A stretch of DNA of 64,000 nucleotides from an uncultured Eubacteriales bacterium (GCA_900542295.1 UQNJ01000004.1:84227-148226); one strand, 5' to 3'. Positions 51,061-60,760 are shown, counted from the first letter of the stretch. The notes: generated by a model from the sequence alone, not told the origin. Translations and numbers: made by a program.

Positions 51061-53100
51061 CTATGCTTCACCCTTTGCTTTTATAAAATCAATTCCTTTT
51101 TGAGTTATATGTGAGCCTGCCCGCCCTGCTCCTGAATCTATAAGGCCTTGAGCCTTCAGGAAGGCCATTTGCTTCTTTAATATCCCCTCTCCTATGTTAA
51201 CCCCTTTTTCTGATAATTTTTGAGATATAACCTTTCTTCCTGCTCCTGAAAACGGAGTGGAGCAAGATGCGACTGCTTTAAGTATATGAATACGGATATC
51301 ATCCTCACTCATAGAAAGGTTAATATCGGCGAAGTTTTCGTATATGGCTGATGTATTTGAAATAGCATCGGGAGCATGGTTTGCTTCCTTGCACAGATAA
51401 TCAGGCAGCTTGTTTAATATTTTGTAATAGGAAGCTACATTTTCAAGTTCCCTGACATTTCCCGGCCAGCTGTGTTTCAGTAAAATATTCTTCTCAGATG
51501 GAAGCAAGTTGTTGTAATGTTTGCCTAAAAAACCGCAAAGCAGAGGCATTATATCATCTTTTCGTTCTCTTAGAGGAGCAATATTTAAAGATATTACATT
51601 AAGTCTGTAAAAAAGATCGCTTCGGAATTTGCCTTCGGCTACTTTTTTCTCTAAATTTGCATTGGTAGCTGCTATAATTCTTGTATTTATATTTATTATT
51701 TTGCCGCTGCCTATACGCATAATCTGTTTTTCCTGAAGAACTCTAAGCAGACTGGCTTGCAGCGTCGGTGAAATATCGCCTATTTCATCAAGAAAGATAG
51801 TTCCGTGCTGAGCATGTTCAAAGAGACCTAATTTTCCGTTTTTTTTGGCACCTGTAAAGGAACCTTCATCATATCCGAAAAGTTCGCTTTCAAGCAGAGC
51901 TTCAGGTATAGCTGCACAGTTGACAGCCACAAAAGGATAATTTTTCCTTTGAGAGTAGTTGTGTATGGATTGTGCCAAAAGTTCCTTGCCTGTACCGCTT
52001 TCTCCGCGAATAAGAATCGTATAGTTTGACGGAGCGACTTTTTTTGCGGTATTTATGCATTGATGCATCTGATAAGAAGTGCTTACTATATCGCTGAACT
52101 GATGCTCTGCATAAAATCCGGTTTGTTTAAGATGACGGCTGAGGTTGTTTTCGTCTTTTCGCAAGTCTCTCTCGTTTTGAAATATAAGACAGCATCCTAT
52201 GGAATTGTTCACAAGGCATATGTCTATTTTTTCAGTTAGATAGTTACTGCCGTTTAAAAATACAAGCTCGCCGTCAAAAGAAGCTGTGTCAGCAAGTTTC
52301 TTTGGCAGGAATTCGGACTGTATAAACTTCTCTTCTTGACTGAGATTGAATATATTGTAAGCCGTTTCGTTTATATAATGTATGTTGTCGGCACTGTCTA
52401 AAAGTATTATGGCCCTGGAGGATTCATCAACTACATTGCTTATCATTCGGTCTTTTAAGATATTGCTCAGATAGCTGTTTATATAGTTTGTACCCGTGTC
52501 CATATCTTCTTTGATTTTTTCTATAAGGTTGTTGTATACATGTTCACTTTTTAAATCCAAAAGAGAAATTACTTTGTGAAATGTTTCGAAGCTTACCTCC
52601 CTGTTGTGAATATTATATACATTTGGGATGTGTTCAGGTACGAGCTCTTCGGAGTCAATGGTTACTATGGCAGTATCGAAGTCATCGTAGCCGCCTGCTT
52701 CATAGATATCTTTTTCAAAAGGAAACAGACTCAGATGACCTATACCCAGCTCAAATATCATATACATGGTCTGAAGCGTGCTTTCTCTTGAATCGTTTAC
52801 TATAAGAACTTTAGTGCCGGCAGGAATATCCATTATCGGTTTAAGATATTTCTGCTGTATGCTTCTTGTGATTACAATTACTTTAGAAAAATTATCTATA
52901 TGTCCTACCAAGTCATTTAGCATTTCTTCGTAGCATACAATGTATGCATCTGCATTTATTTTATAGTTGGGTGAGAATTCATTTGTATAGTAATTGGTTA
53001 TATTAACATAGTCTCCTAAGATTTTATAAAAGTTATCTTCTATATAATTTATTGCTCTTTGATTATCACGATCCCTGTAAAATATTGCTAAATTCTTCAT
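51061..53100 (-). CDS. sigma-54-dependent activator with PAS domain and non-Fis C-terminus
   Basis: 679 residues. Residues 1 to about 200 are an unrecognised sensor with a receiver-like alternating pattern (VIVITRSIQ, VLIVNDS). Residues about 215-310 resemble a PAS domain (ESSRAIILLDSADNIHYINETAYNIFNLS). The AAA+ domain has Walker A GESGTGKE (366-373), a GSFTGA loop in place of GAFTGA (413-418) and Walker B IFLDEI (435-440). The C-terminal 80 residues look like a winged helix (ISQKLSEKGVNIGEGILKKQMAFLKAQGLI) and not the usual Fis HTH. It is divergent from an operon with a sigma-54 promoter and is its likely activator. Effector unknown. Confidence 0.88.
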   Translation of the reverse strand: MKNLAIFYRDRDNQRAINYIEDNFYKILGDYVNITNYYTNEFSPNYKINADAYIVCYEEMLNDLVGHIDNFSKVIVITRSIQQKYLKPIMDIPAGTKVLIVNDSRESTLQTMYMIFELGIGHLSLFPFEKDIYEAGGYDDFDTAIVTIDSEELVPEHIPNVYNIHNREVSFETFHKVISLLDLKSEHVYNNLIEKIKEDMDTGTNYINSYLSNILKDRMISNVVDESSRAIILLDSADNIHYINETAYNIFNLSQEEKFIQSEFLPKKLADTASFDGELVFLNGSNYLTEKIDICLVNNSIGCCLIFQNERDLRKDENNLSRHLKQTGFYAEHQFSDIVSTSYQMHQCINTAKKVAPSNYTILIRGESGTGKELLAQSIHNYSQRKNYPFVAVNCAAIPEALLESELFGYDEGSFTGAKKNGKLGLFEHAQHGTIFLDEIGDISPTLQASLLRVLQEKQIMRIGSGKIININTRIIAATNANLEKKVAEGKFRSDLFYRLNVISLNIAPLRERKDDIMPLLCGFLGKHYNNLLPSEKNILLKHSWPGNVRELENVASYYKILNKLPDYLCKEANHAPDAISNTSAIYENFADINLSMSEDDIRIHILKAVASCSTPFSGAGRKVISQKLSEKGVNIGEGILKKQMAFLKAQGLIDSGAGRAGSHITQKGIDFIKAKGEA

Positions 53101-53187
53101 ATCAAATACATCCTTTGAAATATATCTTCATAACTGACGTTTTAATCATTTTAGTACACGGAAATGTTTGTTGTCAATAGAATCGTT

Positions 53188-53205
53188 ATGGCATGAAGTT
53201 TGCAT
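53188..53205 (+). promoter_or_regulatory. sigma-54 (-24/-12) promoter of the SDR-NhaC-hydrolase operon
   Basis: ATGGCATGAAGTTTGCA has GG (53190-53191) and GC (53202-53203) exactly 10 bases apart and matches TGGCAY-N5-TTGCA. It lies 39 bases before the SDR start, between the divergent activator and its presumed target operon. Confidence 0.9.
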
Positions 53206-53243
53206 TTGATATGAGCAGCAACTTAATATAAGGAGGAGGGAAA

Positions 53244-53957
53244 ATGAAAAAAGTTGCATTAGTGACCGGTGCTGCTGCCGGCATAGGTCAGGCTATAGCA
53301 TTAGAATTTTCTAAGGCAGGATATCTTGTATATGCCAATGCAAGAAGCAAGGAAAAGCTTCTTAAAACACTTGAAATGGGCAAAGAATATGATATAAGGC
53401 CGCTGATATTTGATGTTCGAGATCTGGAAAGTGTTAAGAAAAGCATTTCTGAGCTGGAAAGAATCGATTGTCTTGTCAATAATGCAGGTGTAAGCATAAA
53501 AAACAAGGCGATAGAAAAATTTGATGAGGATGACTGGGATCTAACGCTCTCGACAAATGTAAAGGGATACTTCTTTGTAGCCCGGTATGCGCTGGAGAAG
53601 ATGAGCAAAGGATCGTGTATCATAAATATGTCATCCGGAGCAGCAAAGACGGGAGGCGATTTTGTATCGATTCCGTATTCGACTTCAAAAGGTGCCATCA
53701 ATTCTCTGACAATATCTCTTGCAAGAGAACTTGCAAAGGTCGGAATAAGAGTAAACGCAGTGTCACCGGGCTTTGTAGATACTGCTATGCTTGAAGTAAA
53801 CGGGTTGCCTGCGGAGTATTACAATTCGGTGATTCCGATAGGAAGAGTAGGAAAACCTTCGGATGTTGCCAATATGGTGGTGTATCTGGCATCGGATAAG
53901 GCTGACTTTATAACCGGTCAGATAATTGAAGTAAATGGTGGAGATATAATGGGATAA
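53244..53957 (+). CDS. short-chain dehydrogenase/reductase (SDR)
   Basis: 237 residues, classical SDR. The cofactor motif TGAAAGIG is at residues 8-15, the NNAG motif at about 76-79, the catalytic Ser in INMSSGAAK, and YSTSKGA carries Tyr and Lys. The acidic or basic specificity residue points weakly to NADP (NARSKEKL after beta-2). FabG-like in overall sequence, but its place at the head of a sigma-54 operon suggests oxidation or reduction of a catabolic hydroxy or keto acid. An AAGGAGGAGG site precedes it. Confidence 0.9.
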   Translation: MKKVALVTGAAAGIGQAIALEFSKAGYLVYANARSKEKLLKTLEMGKEYDIRPLIFDVRDLESVKKSISELERIDCLVNNAGVSIKNKAIEKFDEDDWDLTLSTNVKGYFFVARYALEKMSKGSCIINMSSGAAKTGGDFVSIPYSTSKGAINSLTISLARELAKVGIRVNAVSPGFVDTAMLEVNGLPAEYYNSVIPIGRVGKPSDVANMVVYLASDKADFITGQIIEVNGGDIMG

Positions 53958-54017
53958 ACAGGATAAATGGCAAAATCCCATTGTTCCCAAAATGATTAAA
54001 AAAGAGAGGATAAAAAA

Positions 54018-55454
54018 ATGAAAGAAAAAAATGCGGGGGGTACTCCCAATATTACATTTGGCAAAGCTTTAATTTGTATAATCGGACTTATAATTGTTTT
54101 GTGCTTAGGTTTTGCAGTAATTGGTTTTGATACTAAAGTTACATTTTTGATGGCCTCTGTAGTAGTTGGCATATTCCTTGTAGCCTACGGATATAAGCTT
54201 GAACAGGTAATGGGATGGTATGCTGACGGATGCAGAGGAGCGATTGATGTTATTCTTATTCTTATGAGTGTAGGCGTGGTAATAGGTACATGGGTTGCTT
54301 CAGGTACAATTCCTACAGTTATTTATTACGGTCTTAAGATGCTTACACCGACAACATTTATGATTATCGGATTCCTCCTTTGCTGTCTTGTATCTTTCTT
54401 TGTAGGAAGTTCATATTCGACACTTGCTACTCTTGGAGTTGCCTTTATAGGAATAGGTACAGGTCTTGGAATGAACCTTGGGCTTGTTGCAGGAATGGTT
54501 CTTTCGGGAGCAATGTTCGGTGACAAAATGTCTCCGTTTTCCGATACTACAAATCTTGCGCCGGCAGTTTCCGGAACTACAGTATATAAGCATATAGGCT
54601 CGATGATATACACTGTTGTTCCTTCTTTGGTAATATCCTTTGTTCTTTATACAGTGCTTAGTATGAATGTAGATACTCACAATGCAGAGCTTGGGCTTGT
54701 GGATGAAATGATGTCAGGACTTGACGCCAATTTCAATATCACACCGGTTCTGTTTATAGTTCCTGTATTCGTACTGGCTCTGGCTCTGTTTAAGGTTCCT
54801 CCTGTAGTTGCAATGCTTTCAAGCGGACTGCTTGCAGTAATAATGGGCGGAATAACTCAGGGTGATTATGTTGACTTGATAACGCTTATAAATTCAGCAG
54901 GAATAGGCTTTTCGATAGAAACAGGAGTGCCTGATCTTAATACACTTCTTAACAGAGGCGGAATAATATCTATGATGGAAGTAGTTGCATGGACTCTTCT
55001 TACTCTGGGCATGGGACATTGTCTCAAAGAGGGTGGAATTTTAGATGCATTCCTGCAAAAACTTTTGGTTGTCATCAAGAAGCCTAAACATTTGGTTATT
55101 ACAACTCTCTTGTTCTCGCTGGTTACTGCATGTTTGACTGCTTCACAATACCTTGCTATAATGCTTCCGGGAATGCTTCTCAAAGATCAGTATACTAAAT
55201 TCAAGCTGGATAAAAAGGTTCTTTCAAGAACTTTAGAGGATGGAGGTACTATGTTCTCGTTCCTGATTCCATGGGATACAGCAGGTATTTACACGGCGTC
55301 TGTTTTAGGAGTTGCAACGGTTACATATGCACCTTATGCATTCCTGCTTTGGATAAACCCTATAATCGCAGCTATATATGCACTTATAGGATTTGCACAG
55401 TTCAAGGATAATGGCGATGATGAAAAAAAAGAAACAGAAGCGATTGCAAATTAG
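54018..55454 (+). CDS. NhaC-family Na+/H+ (or solute) antiporter
   Basis: 478 residues with about eleven membrane segments. The NhaC signatures are GMVLSGAMFGDKMSPFSDTTNLAPAVSGT and SFLIPWDTAGIYTASVLGV. Family members include Na+/H+ exchangers and malate/lactate-type antiporters (MleN). In this operon it may import or exchange the substrate with Na+ or protons. 10 bases before the hydrolase gene. Confidence 0.9.
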   Translation: MKEKNAGGTPNITFGKALICIIGLIIVLCLGFAVIGFDTKVTFLMASVVVGIFLVAYGYKLEQVMGWYADGCRGAIDVILILMSVGVVIGTWVASGTIPTVIYYGLKMLTPTTFMIIGFLLCCLVSFFVGSSYSTLATLGVAFIGIGTGLGMNLGLVAGMVLSGAMFGDKMSPFSDTTNLAPAVSGTTVYKHIGSMIYTVVPSLVISFVLYTVLSMNVDTHNAELGLVDEMMSGLDANFNITPVLFIVPVFVLALALFKVPPVVAMLSSGLLAVIMGGITQGDYVDLITLINSAGIGFSIETGVPDLNTLLNRGGIISMMEVVAWTLLTLGMGHCLKEGGILDAFLQKLLVVIKKPKHLVITTLLFSLVTACLTASQYLAIMLPGMLLKDQYTKFKLDKKVLSRTLEDGGTMFSFLIPWDTAGIYTASVLGVATVTYAPYAFLLWINPIIAAIYALIGFAQFKDNGDDEKKETEAIAN

Positions 55455-55463
55455 GAGGTTAAA

Positions 55464-56306
55464 ATGCAAAAGTTAGGAAAAGTTAATTTGCCGGAAGGCA
55501 AGAAAATAGCAGTAAATTTGGGATTTGATTTTGATTCCTCATCAGTATGGATGGAATCATACGGAAAAGTTTCACCTGTATACACATCAAGAGGTGAGTT
55601 TGGTGCGGAAGTCGGTGTACCGAGAATTCTCAACCTTCTGGATAAATATGATATAAAATCAACATTCTTTATTCCGGGACATACCATTGATACTTATCCA
55701 GATGTATGTAAAGAAATACTTGCAAGGGGGCATGAAATAGCTCATCACGGCTATGTTCATGAGGACCCTACAGATTTGCCAATTGAAGAGGAGGAAGCTA
55801 TATTTGTAAAAGGACTTGAGGCGCTTGACAGAATAGGGGTAAAACCTATGGGATATAGAAGCCCCGGATTTGATTTCAGCCCTAATACTATGAATTTACT
55901 TGAAAAACATGGTATTAAATATGACAGCAGCCTTATGGGGCAGGATTTCTTCCCTTATTGCCCGGCACCTTGTAAAGTTAATTTTGACAAAGGCAATGAG
56001 TTCGGGGAACCTGCAAATCTGGTTGAAATGCCGGTATCATGGTATATGGATGATTTTCCTCACTCAGAGTTTATAATGACGAGAACGGGAATGAAGCCGC
56101 AGAGCCAGATTTTTGAGATATGGACTGGAACATTCGATTACGGTGTGGAAAATGTTGAAAACGGAATGTTAAGTGTTGCAATGCACCCGCAGGTAGTTGG
56201 AAGAGCACATAACATAGCAATGCTTGAAAAGTTCATAAATCATGTAATTGATTGCGGTGCATGGCTTGCACCATTTGCTGAAATATATAAAAAAATTGAG
56301 TTTTAG
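55464..56306 (+). CDS. polysaccharide-deacetylase-fold hydrolase (PuuE/cyclic-amidase-like)
   Basis: 280 residues of NodB-fold sequence. The metal and catalytic positions are visible: GFDFDS (D22, D24), AHHGYVH (H95, H99) and GYRSPGFDFSPNT. There is no signal peptide, so it acts in the cytoplasm. With the substrate-sized C-terminal blocks (WYMDDFPHSEF, AMHPQVVGRA) it resembles the cytoplasmic PuuE, cyclic-imidase and HpPgdA-like branch more than wall chitin or peptidoglycan deacetylases. Its place between transporters and an amidohydrolase favours C-N hydrolysis of a small amide or cyclic imide; the substrate is not known. Confidence 0.82.
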   Translation: MQKLGKVNLPEGKKIAVNLGFDFDSSSVWMESYGKVSPVYTSRGEFGAEVGVPRILNLLDKYDIKSTFFIPGHTIDTYPDVCKEILARGHEIAHHGYVHEDPTDLPIEEEEAIFVKGLEALDRIGVKPMGYRSPGFDFSPNTMNLLEKHGIKYDSSLMGQDFFPYCPAPCKVNFDKGNEFGEPANLVEMPVSWYMDDFPHSEFIMTRTGMKPQSQIFEIWTGTFDYGVENVENGMLSVAMHPQVVGRAHNIAMLEKFINHVIDCGAWLAPFAEIYKKIEF

Positions 56307-56314
56307 ACAATTTT

Positions 56315-56342
56315 GCGAAAGAGGCGGTTTTGCCTCTTTCGC
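56315..56342 (+). other. intercistronic hairpin inside the SDR-NhaC operon
   Basis: GCGAAAGAGGC and GCCTCTTTCGC pair perfectly over 11 bases around a 6-base loop. No T run follows, so it is more likely an mRNA processing or stabilising element than a terminator. It excludes the in-frame TTG at 56330 as a start. Confidence 0.6.
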
Positions 56343-56371
56343 AGACTTTAGAAGATAATGGGGAAAATATT

Positions 56372-57970
56372 GTGGACAGACTATACTATAACGGAAAGAT
56401 TTATTCTATTGATAATGAGAACAGAAAATATACTGCTTTAGGTATAGAAAAAGGGAAGATTGCTTTTCTGGGAGATGATAAAGAGGCTCTTGCTATTGAT
56501 GCAGATGAAAAAATAGATCTGAAAGGAAAAACGGTATTGCCCGGATTTGTGGATTCGCACCTTCATATGCTTAATTATGCATTCGTAAAGCAGTCTTATA
56601 TAATGCAGAGTGCAAAGTCCATAGAGGAAATAATAAGAGCCGGCAGGGAAATCGCAAAAACGATGAGTGGAGAAAATCCAGAGAAATGGATATATGGCCG
56701 TGGCTGGAATGAGGTTAATTTTACCGATGAAAAGAGAGACCTTACAAGGTTTGATCTTGACCGCATTTCCACGGACAGACCGATTCTGTTCATTCGTGTA
56801 TGTGGTCATAAAGCAGCAGTAAATTCAAAAGCATTAAAAATTATTATGGCTCTTGAGCAGACTGAGGATTACATAGAGCAGATAGATGAAGAAAACGGAA
56901 TTCTTACAGAGGCGTCGGTAAAACTTTGCTATAATGCGATGAAAGAACCATCGGTAGAGCAAATTAAAGATATGATTTTATCAGCGCAGAGGGATTTGAA
57001 TGCTGCCGGCATAACAGGAGTAGAAACAGACAATTTTCTTTCTCTTCCGGGCAGAAACAGCTATAGAATAATGACTGCATACAAAGAACTTGAGAATGAA
57101 AATAAACTTACTTTGAGAGTAAGAGAACAAGCTTCTTTCACTGCATTTGAACATATGAGGAAGTTTATAGATGACGGAAATACAACAGGAAACGGCGGTG
57201 AGTACTATAAAATAGGGCCTGTAAAACTTTACGAGGATGGCTCTCTTGGTGCAAGGACTGCTTTGATGAACAGCTGTTATACAGGAACGGATACGTACGG
57301 AGTTGCAGTGCATGATCGTGATGATATATATTGCATGGTAGATTATGCTTATAAAAGCAACATGCAGGTTCTGGTACATGCCATAGGAGACAAGGCATCT
57401 GATATGGTAATGGATGCTTATGAAAGGTCTGTACAAAAATATGGGAAGCGGGATGCAAGGCTTGCAATAAATCATTTGCAGATTGTCAGCAGCAATTTAT
57501 TCGACCGCATGAAAAAGTATGATGTATTGGCATATATACAGCCGCTGTTTGTTGCCAGCGATAAAAACATAGTTGCAGGGCTTGTTGGAAATGAAGCAGA
57601 AGAACGTTCATATATGTGGAAGACCATGCTGAAAAAAGGTCTGATATGCTGCGGCGGCTCTGACTCGCCGGTAGAGGATTTTGATATTCTGTCTAACATT
57701 CAAATTGCAGTTACAAGAGATGCTTTGAATGAAAAAACAGAAGGCTGGTATCCGGAACAGAAGCTTACGGTAGAAGAGGCAGTGAGGCTGTTTACGATAA
57801 ATAATGCATACGGTGCATTTGAGGAAAACAGAAGAGGAAGCATTGAAATAGAAAAGGATGCAGACCTGACTGTACTTTCAGACGATATATTTGAAGCTGA
57901 TCCTCATGAAATTTCAAGGATAAAGATTGCAGCTACCATAGTAGCAGGCAGAACTGTTTATGAAGCATAG
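56372..57970 (+). CDS. YtcJ-like metal-dependent amidohydrolase
   Basis: 532 residues from GTG 56372 (GGGGAAA upstream). An amidohydrolase-3 domain: the HxH metal motif is GFVDSHLHML, GRGWNEV and YEDGSLGARTALM are YtcJ-family blocks, LVHAIGDKASDMVMDAYE gives another ligand His, and CGGSDSPVEDFDI carries the catalytic Asp. No signal peptide, so cytoplasmic. The family hydrolyses N-acyl or cyclic amides of varied substrates. It is in one operon with another C-N hydrolase and two exchangers. Confidence 0.87.
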   Translation: MDRLYYNGKIYSIDNENRKYTALGIEKGKIAFLGDDKEALAIDADEKIDLKGKTVLPGFVDSHLHMLNYAFVKQSYIMQSAKSIEEIIRAGREIAKTMSGENPEKWIYGRGWNEVNFTDEKRDLTRFDLDRISTDRPILFIRVCGHKAAVNSKALKIIMALEQTEDYIEQIDEENGILTEASVKLCYNAMKEPSVEQIKDMILSAQRDLNAAGITGVETDNFLSLPGRNSYRIMTAYKELENENKLTLRVREQASFTAFEHMRKFIDDGNTTGNGGEYYKIGPVKLYEDGSLGARTALMNSCYTGTDTYGVAVHDRDDIYCMVDYAYKSNMQVLVHAIGDKASDMVMDAYERSVQKYGKRDARLAINHLQIVSSNLFDRMKKYDVLAYIQPLFVASDKNIVAGLVGNEAEERSYMWKTMLKKGLICCGGSDSPVEDFDILSNIQIAVTRDALNEKTEGWYPEQKLTVEEAVRLFTINNAYGAFEENRRGSIEIEKDADLTVLSDDIFEADPHEISRIKIAATIVAGRTVYEA

Positions 57971-58024
57971 TAAATATCAGTCATTAAAGCAATATGGTTT
58001 TAGAAATTTGGGAGGAAAAACGAA

Positions 58025-59437
58025 ATGCCTTTGGCTAAGTTTGACTTTGCAGGCGTTATGCTTAATCCTTTTGTTTTGATGTTTTTAACCGTTATAGCAG
58101 GATTGCTTTTCGGAAAAATAAAATTCGGGAAATTCAGCTTCGGAAGTTCGGGAGCACTTTTTGCCGGATTGGCAATAGGGTGGGCTGCTTATACATTTGC
58201 AGATAAAATATATAATACAGGAAATGAGGCAGCCGCAGGATATAAAGCGGCTGCACAGATATTGGAGGTTAATGGCGGAAAAGTAATAAATTCTTATTTT
58301 TTTACTACAGCTCTTATAATTTTTGTGGCTGCTATAGGTCTGCTGGCGGCTAAAGACCTTGGAATAGTTATAAAAAAATATGGCGGCAAGTTTATAGCTT
58401 TAGCCGTACTGATAACATTTGTGGGAGCAGTGGCTACATACGCCTGTACTGCGTTTTGCGGCGGGACTAACTCATATGCGGTTACGGGAGTTTATACGGG
58501 TGCTATGACAAGTTCTCCGGGACTTGCTTCCGCTCTTGAAACAGCAAGTGTACATGCTTCTGAGGTTGCAGAAGATTACCCGGAATATACCGATGAGGAA
58601 AAGCAGGATGTAATTGATGTGCTTGCTCTTAATGATAAATATAAGGGGATAAAAGTTTCAGAAACGAAAACCCTTACCGATGAAATGAAAAGGGACTACA
58701 TAAATCAGGCAACAGCACAGGTCGGCATAGGCTCTGCCGTAGGTTATCCTTTTGGAGTAATAGTAGTAATTTTGGCAGTTAACTTTCTCAATGTAATATT
58801 TAAGTTTGATGTCGAAGAAGAAAGAGAAAGATATATCAAGGATATGGCATTAGCCCGCAGGACCGGAGGCGTAAAAGAAATACCGGAAACACCGTTTAAT
58901 ATAATTTCTTTCGCTGTTGTATGCTTCCTTGGTTACATAATAGGGTCTGTAAAACTGTATATGGGACCGTTGGGGTATGTAAGTCTTGAATCTACAGGAG
59001 GCGTTCTTATAAGCGCACTGGTTCTGGGATATATAGGGGAAATAGGTCCTCTGTCATTTAGAATGGACAGTAAAACTCTAACAGTAATCAGGGAACTTGC
59101 ATTGAGCTTCTTCTTGTCGGTAGTAGGATTGAACTATGGATATGGAGCTGTAGACGCAGTAATGGGCGCCGGAATGGTTTTGGCGCTTGTAAGCTTAATT
59201 GTCGGATTTATTGCAGTAATGGTGGGATTTGTTGTCGGAAGATATGTTTTTAAGCTTAATTGGATAATTCTTTCTGGCGCTATATGCGGCGGTATGACTT
59301 CAACTCCCGGTCTTGGTGCGGCTACTGAGGCTGTAGGAAGCGATGATCCGGGGGCAGGCTATGGTGCGACATATCCTTTTGCGCTTTTAGGTATGGTGAT
59401 TTTTTCGATAATATTAAACAAACTTCCTATGCTTTAA
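58025..59437 (+). CDS. AspT/YidE-like exchanger
   Basis: 470 residues, about ten membrane segments in two repeats. Each repeat carries the AspT signature, GAMTSSPGLASALE in the first and GGMTSTPGLGAATEA in the second. The central hydrophilic loop (about residues 180-225) is short and lacks the TrkA-C domains of canonical AspT. AspT itself swaps aspartate for alanine and so generates proton-motive force. Here the exchanger probably couples uptake of the operon's substrate to export of its product. Confidence 0.85.
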   Translation: MPLAKFDFAGVMLNPFVLMFLTVIAGLLFGKIKFGKFSFGSSGALFAGLAIGWAAYTFADKIYNTGNEAAAGYKAAAQILEVNGGKVINSYFFTTALIIFVAAIGLLAAKDLGIVIKKYGGKFIALAVLITFVGAVATYACTAFCGGTNSYAVTGVYTGAMTSSPGLASALETASVHASEVAEDYPEYTDEEKQDVIDVLALNDKYKGIKVSETKTLTDEMKRDYINQATAQVGIGSAVGYPFGVIVVILAVNFLNVIFKFDVEEERERYIKDMALARRTGGVKEIPETPFNIISFAVVCFLGYIIGSVKLYMGPLGYVSLESTGGVLISALVLGYIGEIGPLSFRMDSKTLTVIRELALSFFLSVVGLNYGYGAVDAVMGAGMVLALVSLIVGFIAVMVGFVVGRYVFKLNWIILSGAICGGMTSTPGLGAATEAVGSDDPGAGYGATYPFALLGMVIFSIILNKLPML

Positions 59438-59565
59438 GTGAGTTAAAAATTTACAAATCAGGCTCTGATATGTTCTTTTTTTGATAAATTTCCACAAAAT
59501 CATCACAAAATCCTCAAAAAATGACGGCTGCTGAGCTTCGAAAGCGTTGAAAACAAGCCATTTCT

Positions 59566-59594
59566 TTGACTTTTTGCTTTTCATGTGCTAAAAT
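59566..59594 (+). promoter_or_regulatory. sigma-A promoter of the G5/3D protein gene
   Basis: TTGACT (59566-59571), a 17-base spacer and TAAAAT (59589-59594). It lies 29 bases before the ATG at 59623. Confidence 0.75.
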
Positions 59595-59622
59595 AAACAG
59601 GTCACATAGAAAAGGAGGAATT

Positions 59623-60726
59623 ATGGTAGACAAACCAAAAGGTAGGACCGAAAACCTCATTGATGGCTTTTTTAAACTGTGTGGTAAAGTTGCCGGAGTA
59701 ATAGGCAAAAGAACGGAAAAACACAGAAATGCAGTTCATGGATTTAATGAGAGACATCCGAGGATTTCTAGGACCATTGTGGTTTCAGTCTGCATCGTAG
59801 TGCTTGGAGCATTGATTGTAGGTTTTACTAAACCTAAGCTGGTGACAGTAAATATAGATGATTCCAACGGAATTACAACCACTCAATATGAGACGACAAG
59901 CATGAGGGTAGACAGTTTTATTGAAAACCACCAAATTGACTATGTATACGGGCAGGATGTTATAGACACAGAGCTATATTCCGGAATTTCCGATAATATG
60001 GAAATTAACATCCGCAAAGCAGTTCAGATTCCTGTCACGGCTGATGGAAAGACAGAGGTAGTGACTATTTTGCCAATGACGGCAGAGGAACTTCTAAAGG
60101 AGCTTGATATAAAGGTTGGAGAAAAGGATATAGTGGAGCCGGCCTTGGATCACAAGCTTCAAAAGGGCGATGAGCTTTGCGTAAAACGGGTTACGACCGA
60201 TATTGCTGTAGAGGAAGTTACGACCGATTATGAGATAAGGTATGTGGCGGATTACAGTATGAGCATAGGAAAAACAGCAGTTGTTCAGGAAGGAGCGACG
60301 GGAATAGTTCAAAACACATATGATGTTGTTTTTGTCGATGGAGCAGAATCGTCAAGGACTCTTAAGGAAACAGAGGTTTTAAGGCAGAAGCAGGATACTG
60401 TTATATCATATGGTATGAACATTTCATCCGGAATTCCTTCCGGACTTCAGTACAAAACTAAGATAAGCGGGGTAAAGGCGGTTGCTTACAACTTTTCCGG
60501 AAACCCCAAGGGCGCATATGGCTTGCCTTGCGCCTACGGAACTTGTGCCGTTGATAAAAATGTGATTCCGTTAGGGTCACTTCTTTACATCGAAGGCTAT
60601 GGGTATGCTGTGGCTAATGATGTCGGAACAGGTATAAAGGGTAATATTGTAGACCTTTATATGGAAGATTCAAGACAATGTGGCGTATGGGGCGCAAGAA
60701 CCGTAAATGTATATGTGATAAGATAA
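59623..60726 (+). CDS. membrane-anchored G5 and 3D domain cell-wall protein (YabE-like)
   Basis: 367 residues from ATG 59623 (AAAGGAGGAA). A cytoplasmic start with many basic residues is followed by one membrane segment (about 52-72). DUF348-type repeats come next (about 75-190, with VTVNIDDSNGITTTQYETTSMRVDSFI-type pattern), then a G5 domain (about 190-270, VKRVTTDIAVEEVTTDYEIRY region). The C-terminal 3D domain (about 285-367) has the PLGSLLYIEGYGYAVANDVG and VDLYMED blocks that hold the catalytic aspartates. Such proteins are predicted lytic wall enzymes related to Rpf/YabE. Bounded by its own promoter and terminator. Confidence 0.88.
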   Translation: MVDKPKGRTENLIDGFFKLCGKVAGVIGKRTEKHRNAVHGFNERHPRISRTIVVSVCIVVLGALIVGFTKPKLVTVNIDDSNGITTTQYETTSMRVDSFIENHQIDYVYGQDVIDTELYSGISDNMEINIRKAVQIPVTADGKTEVVTILPMTAEELLKELDIKVGEKDIVEPALDHKLQKGDELCVKRVTTDIAVEEVTTDYEIRYVADYSMSIGKTAVVQEGATGIVQNTYDVVFVDGAESSRTLKETEVLRQKQDTVISYGMNISSGIPSGLQYKTKISGVKAVAYNFSGNPKGAYGLPCAYGTCAVDKNVIPLGSLLYIEGYGYAVANDVGTGIKGNIVDLYMEDSRQCGVWGARTVNVYVIR

Positions 60727-60760
60727 AAATATAGCTGCCGGTATCGGCAGCTATATTTTT
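60725..60760. terminator. bidirectional intrinsic terminator
   Basis: A perfect 16-bp palindrome, AAAAATATAGCTGCCG / CGGCAGCTATATTTTT, with a 4-base loop stands between convergent genes. Confidence 0.93.
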
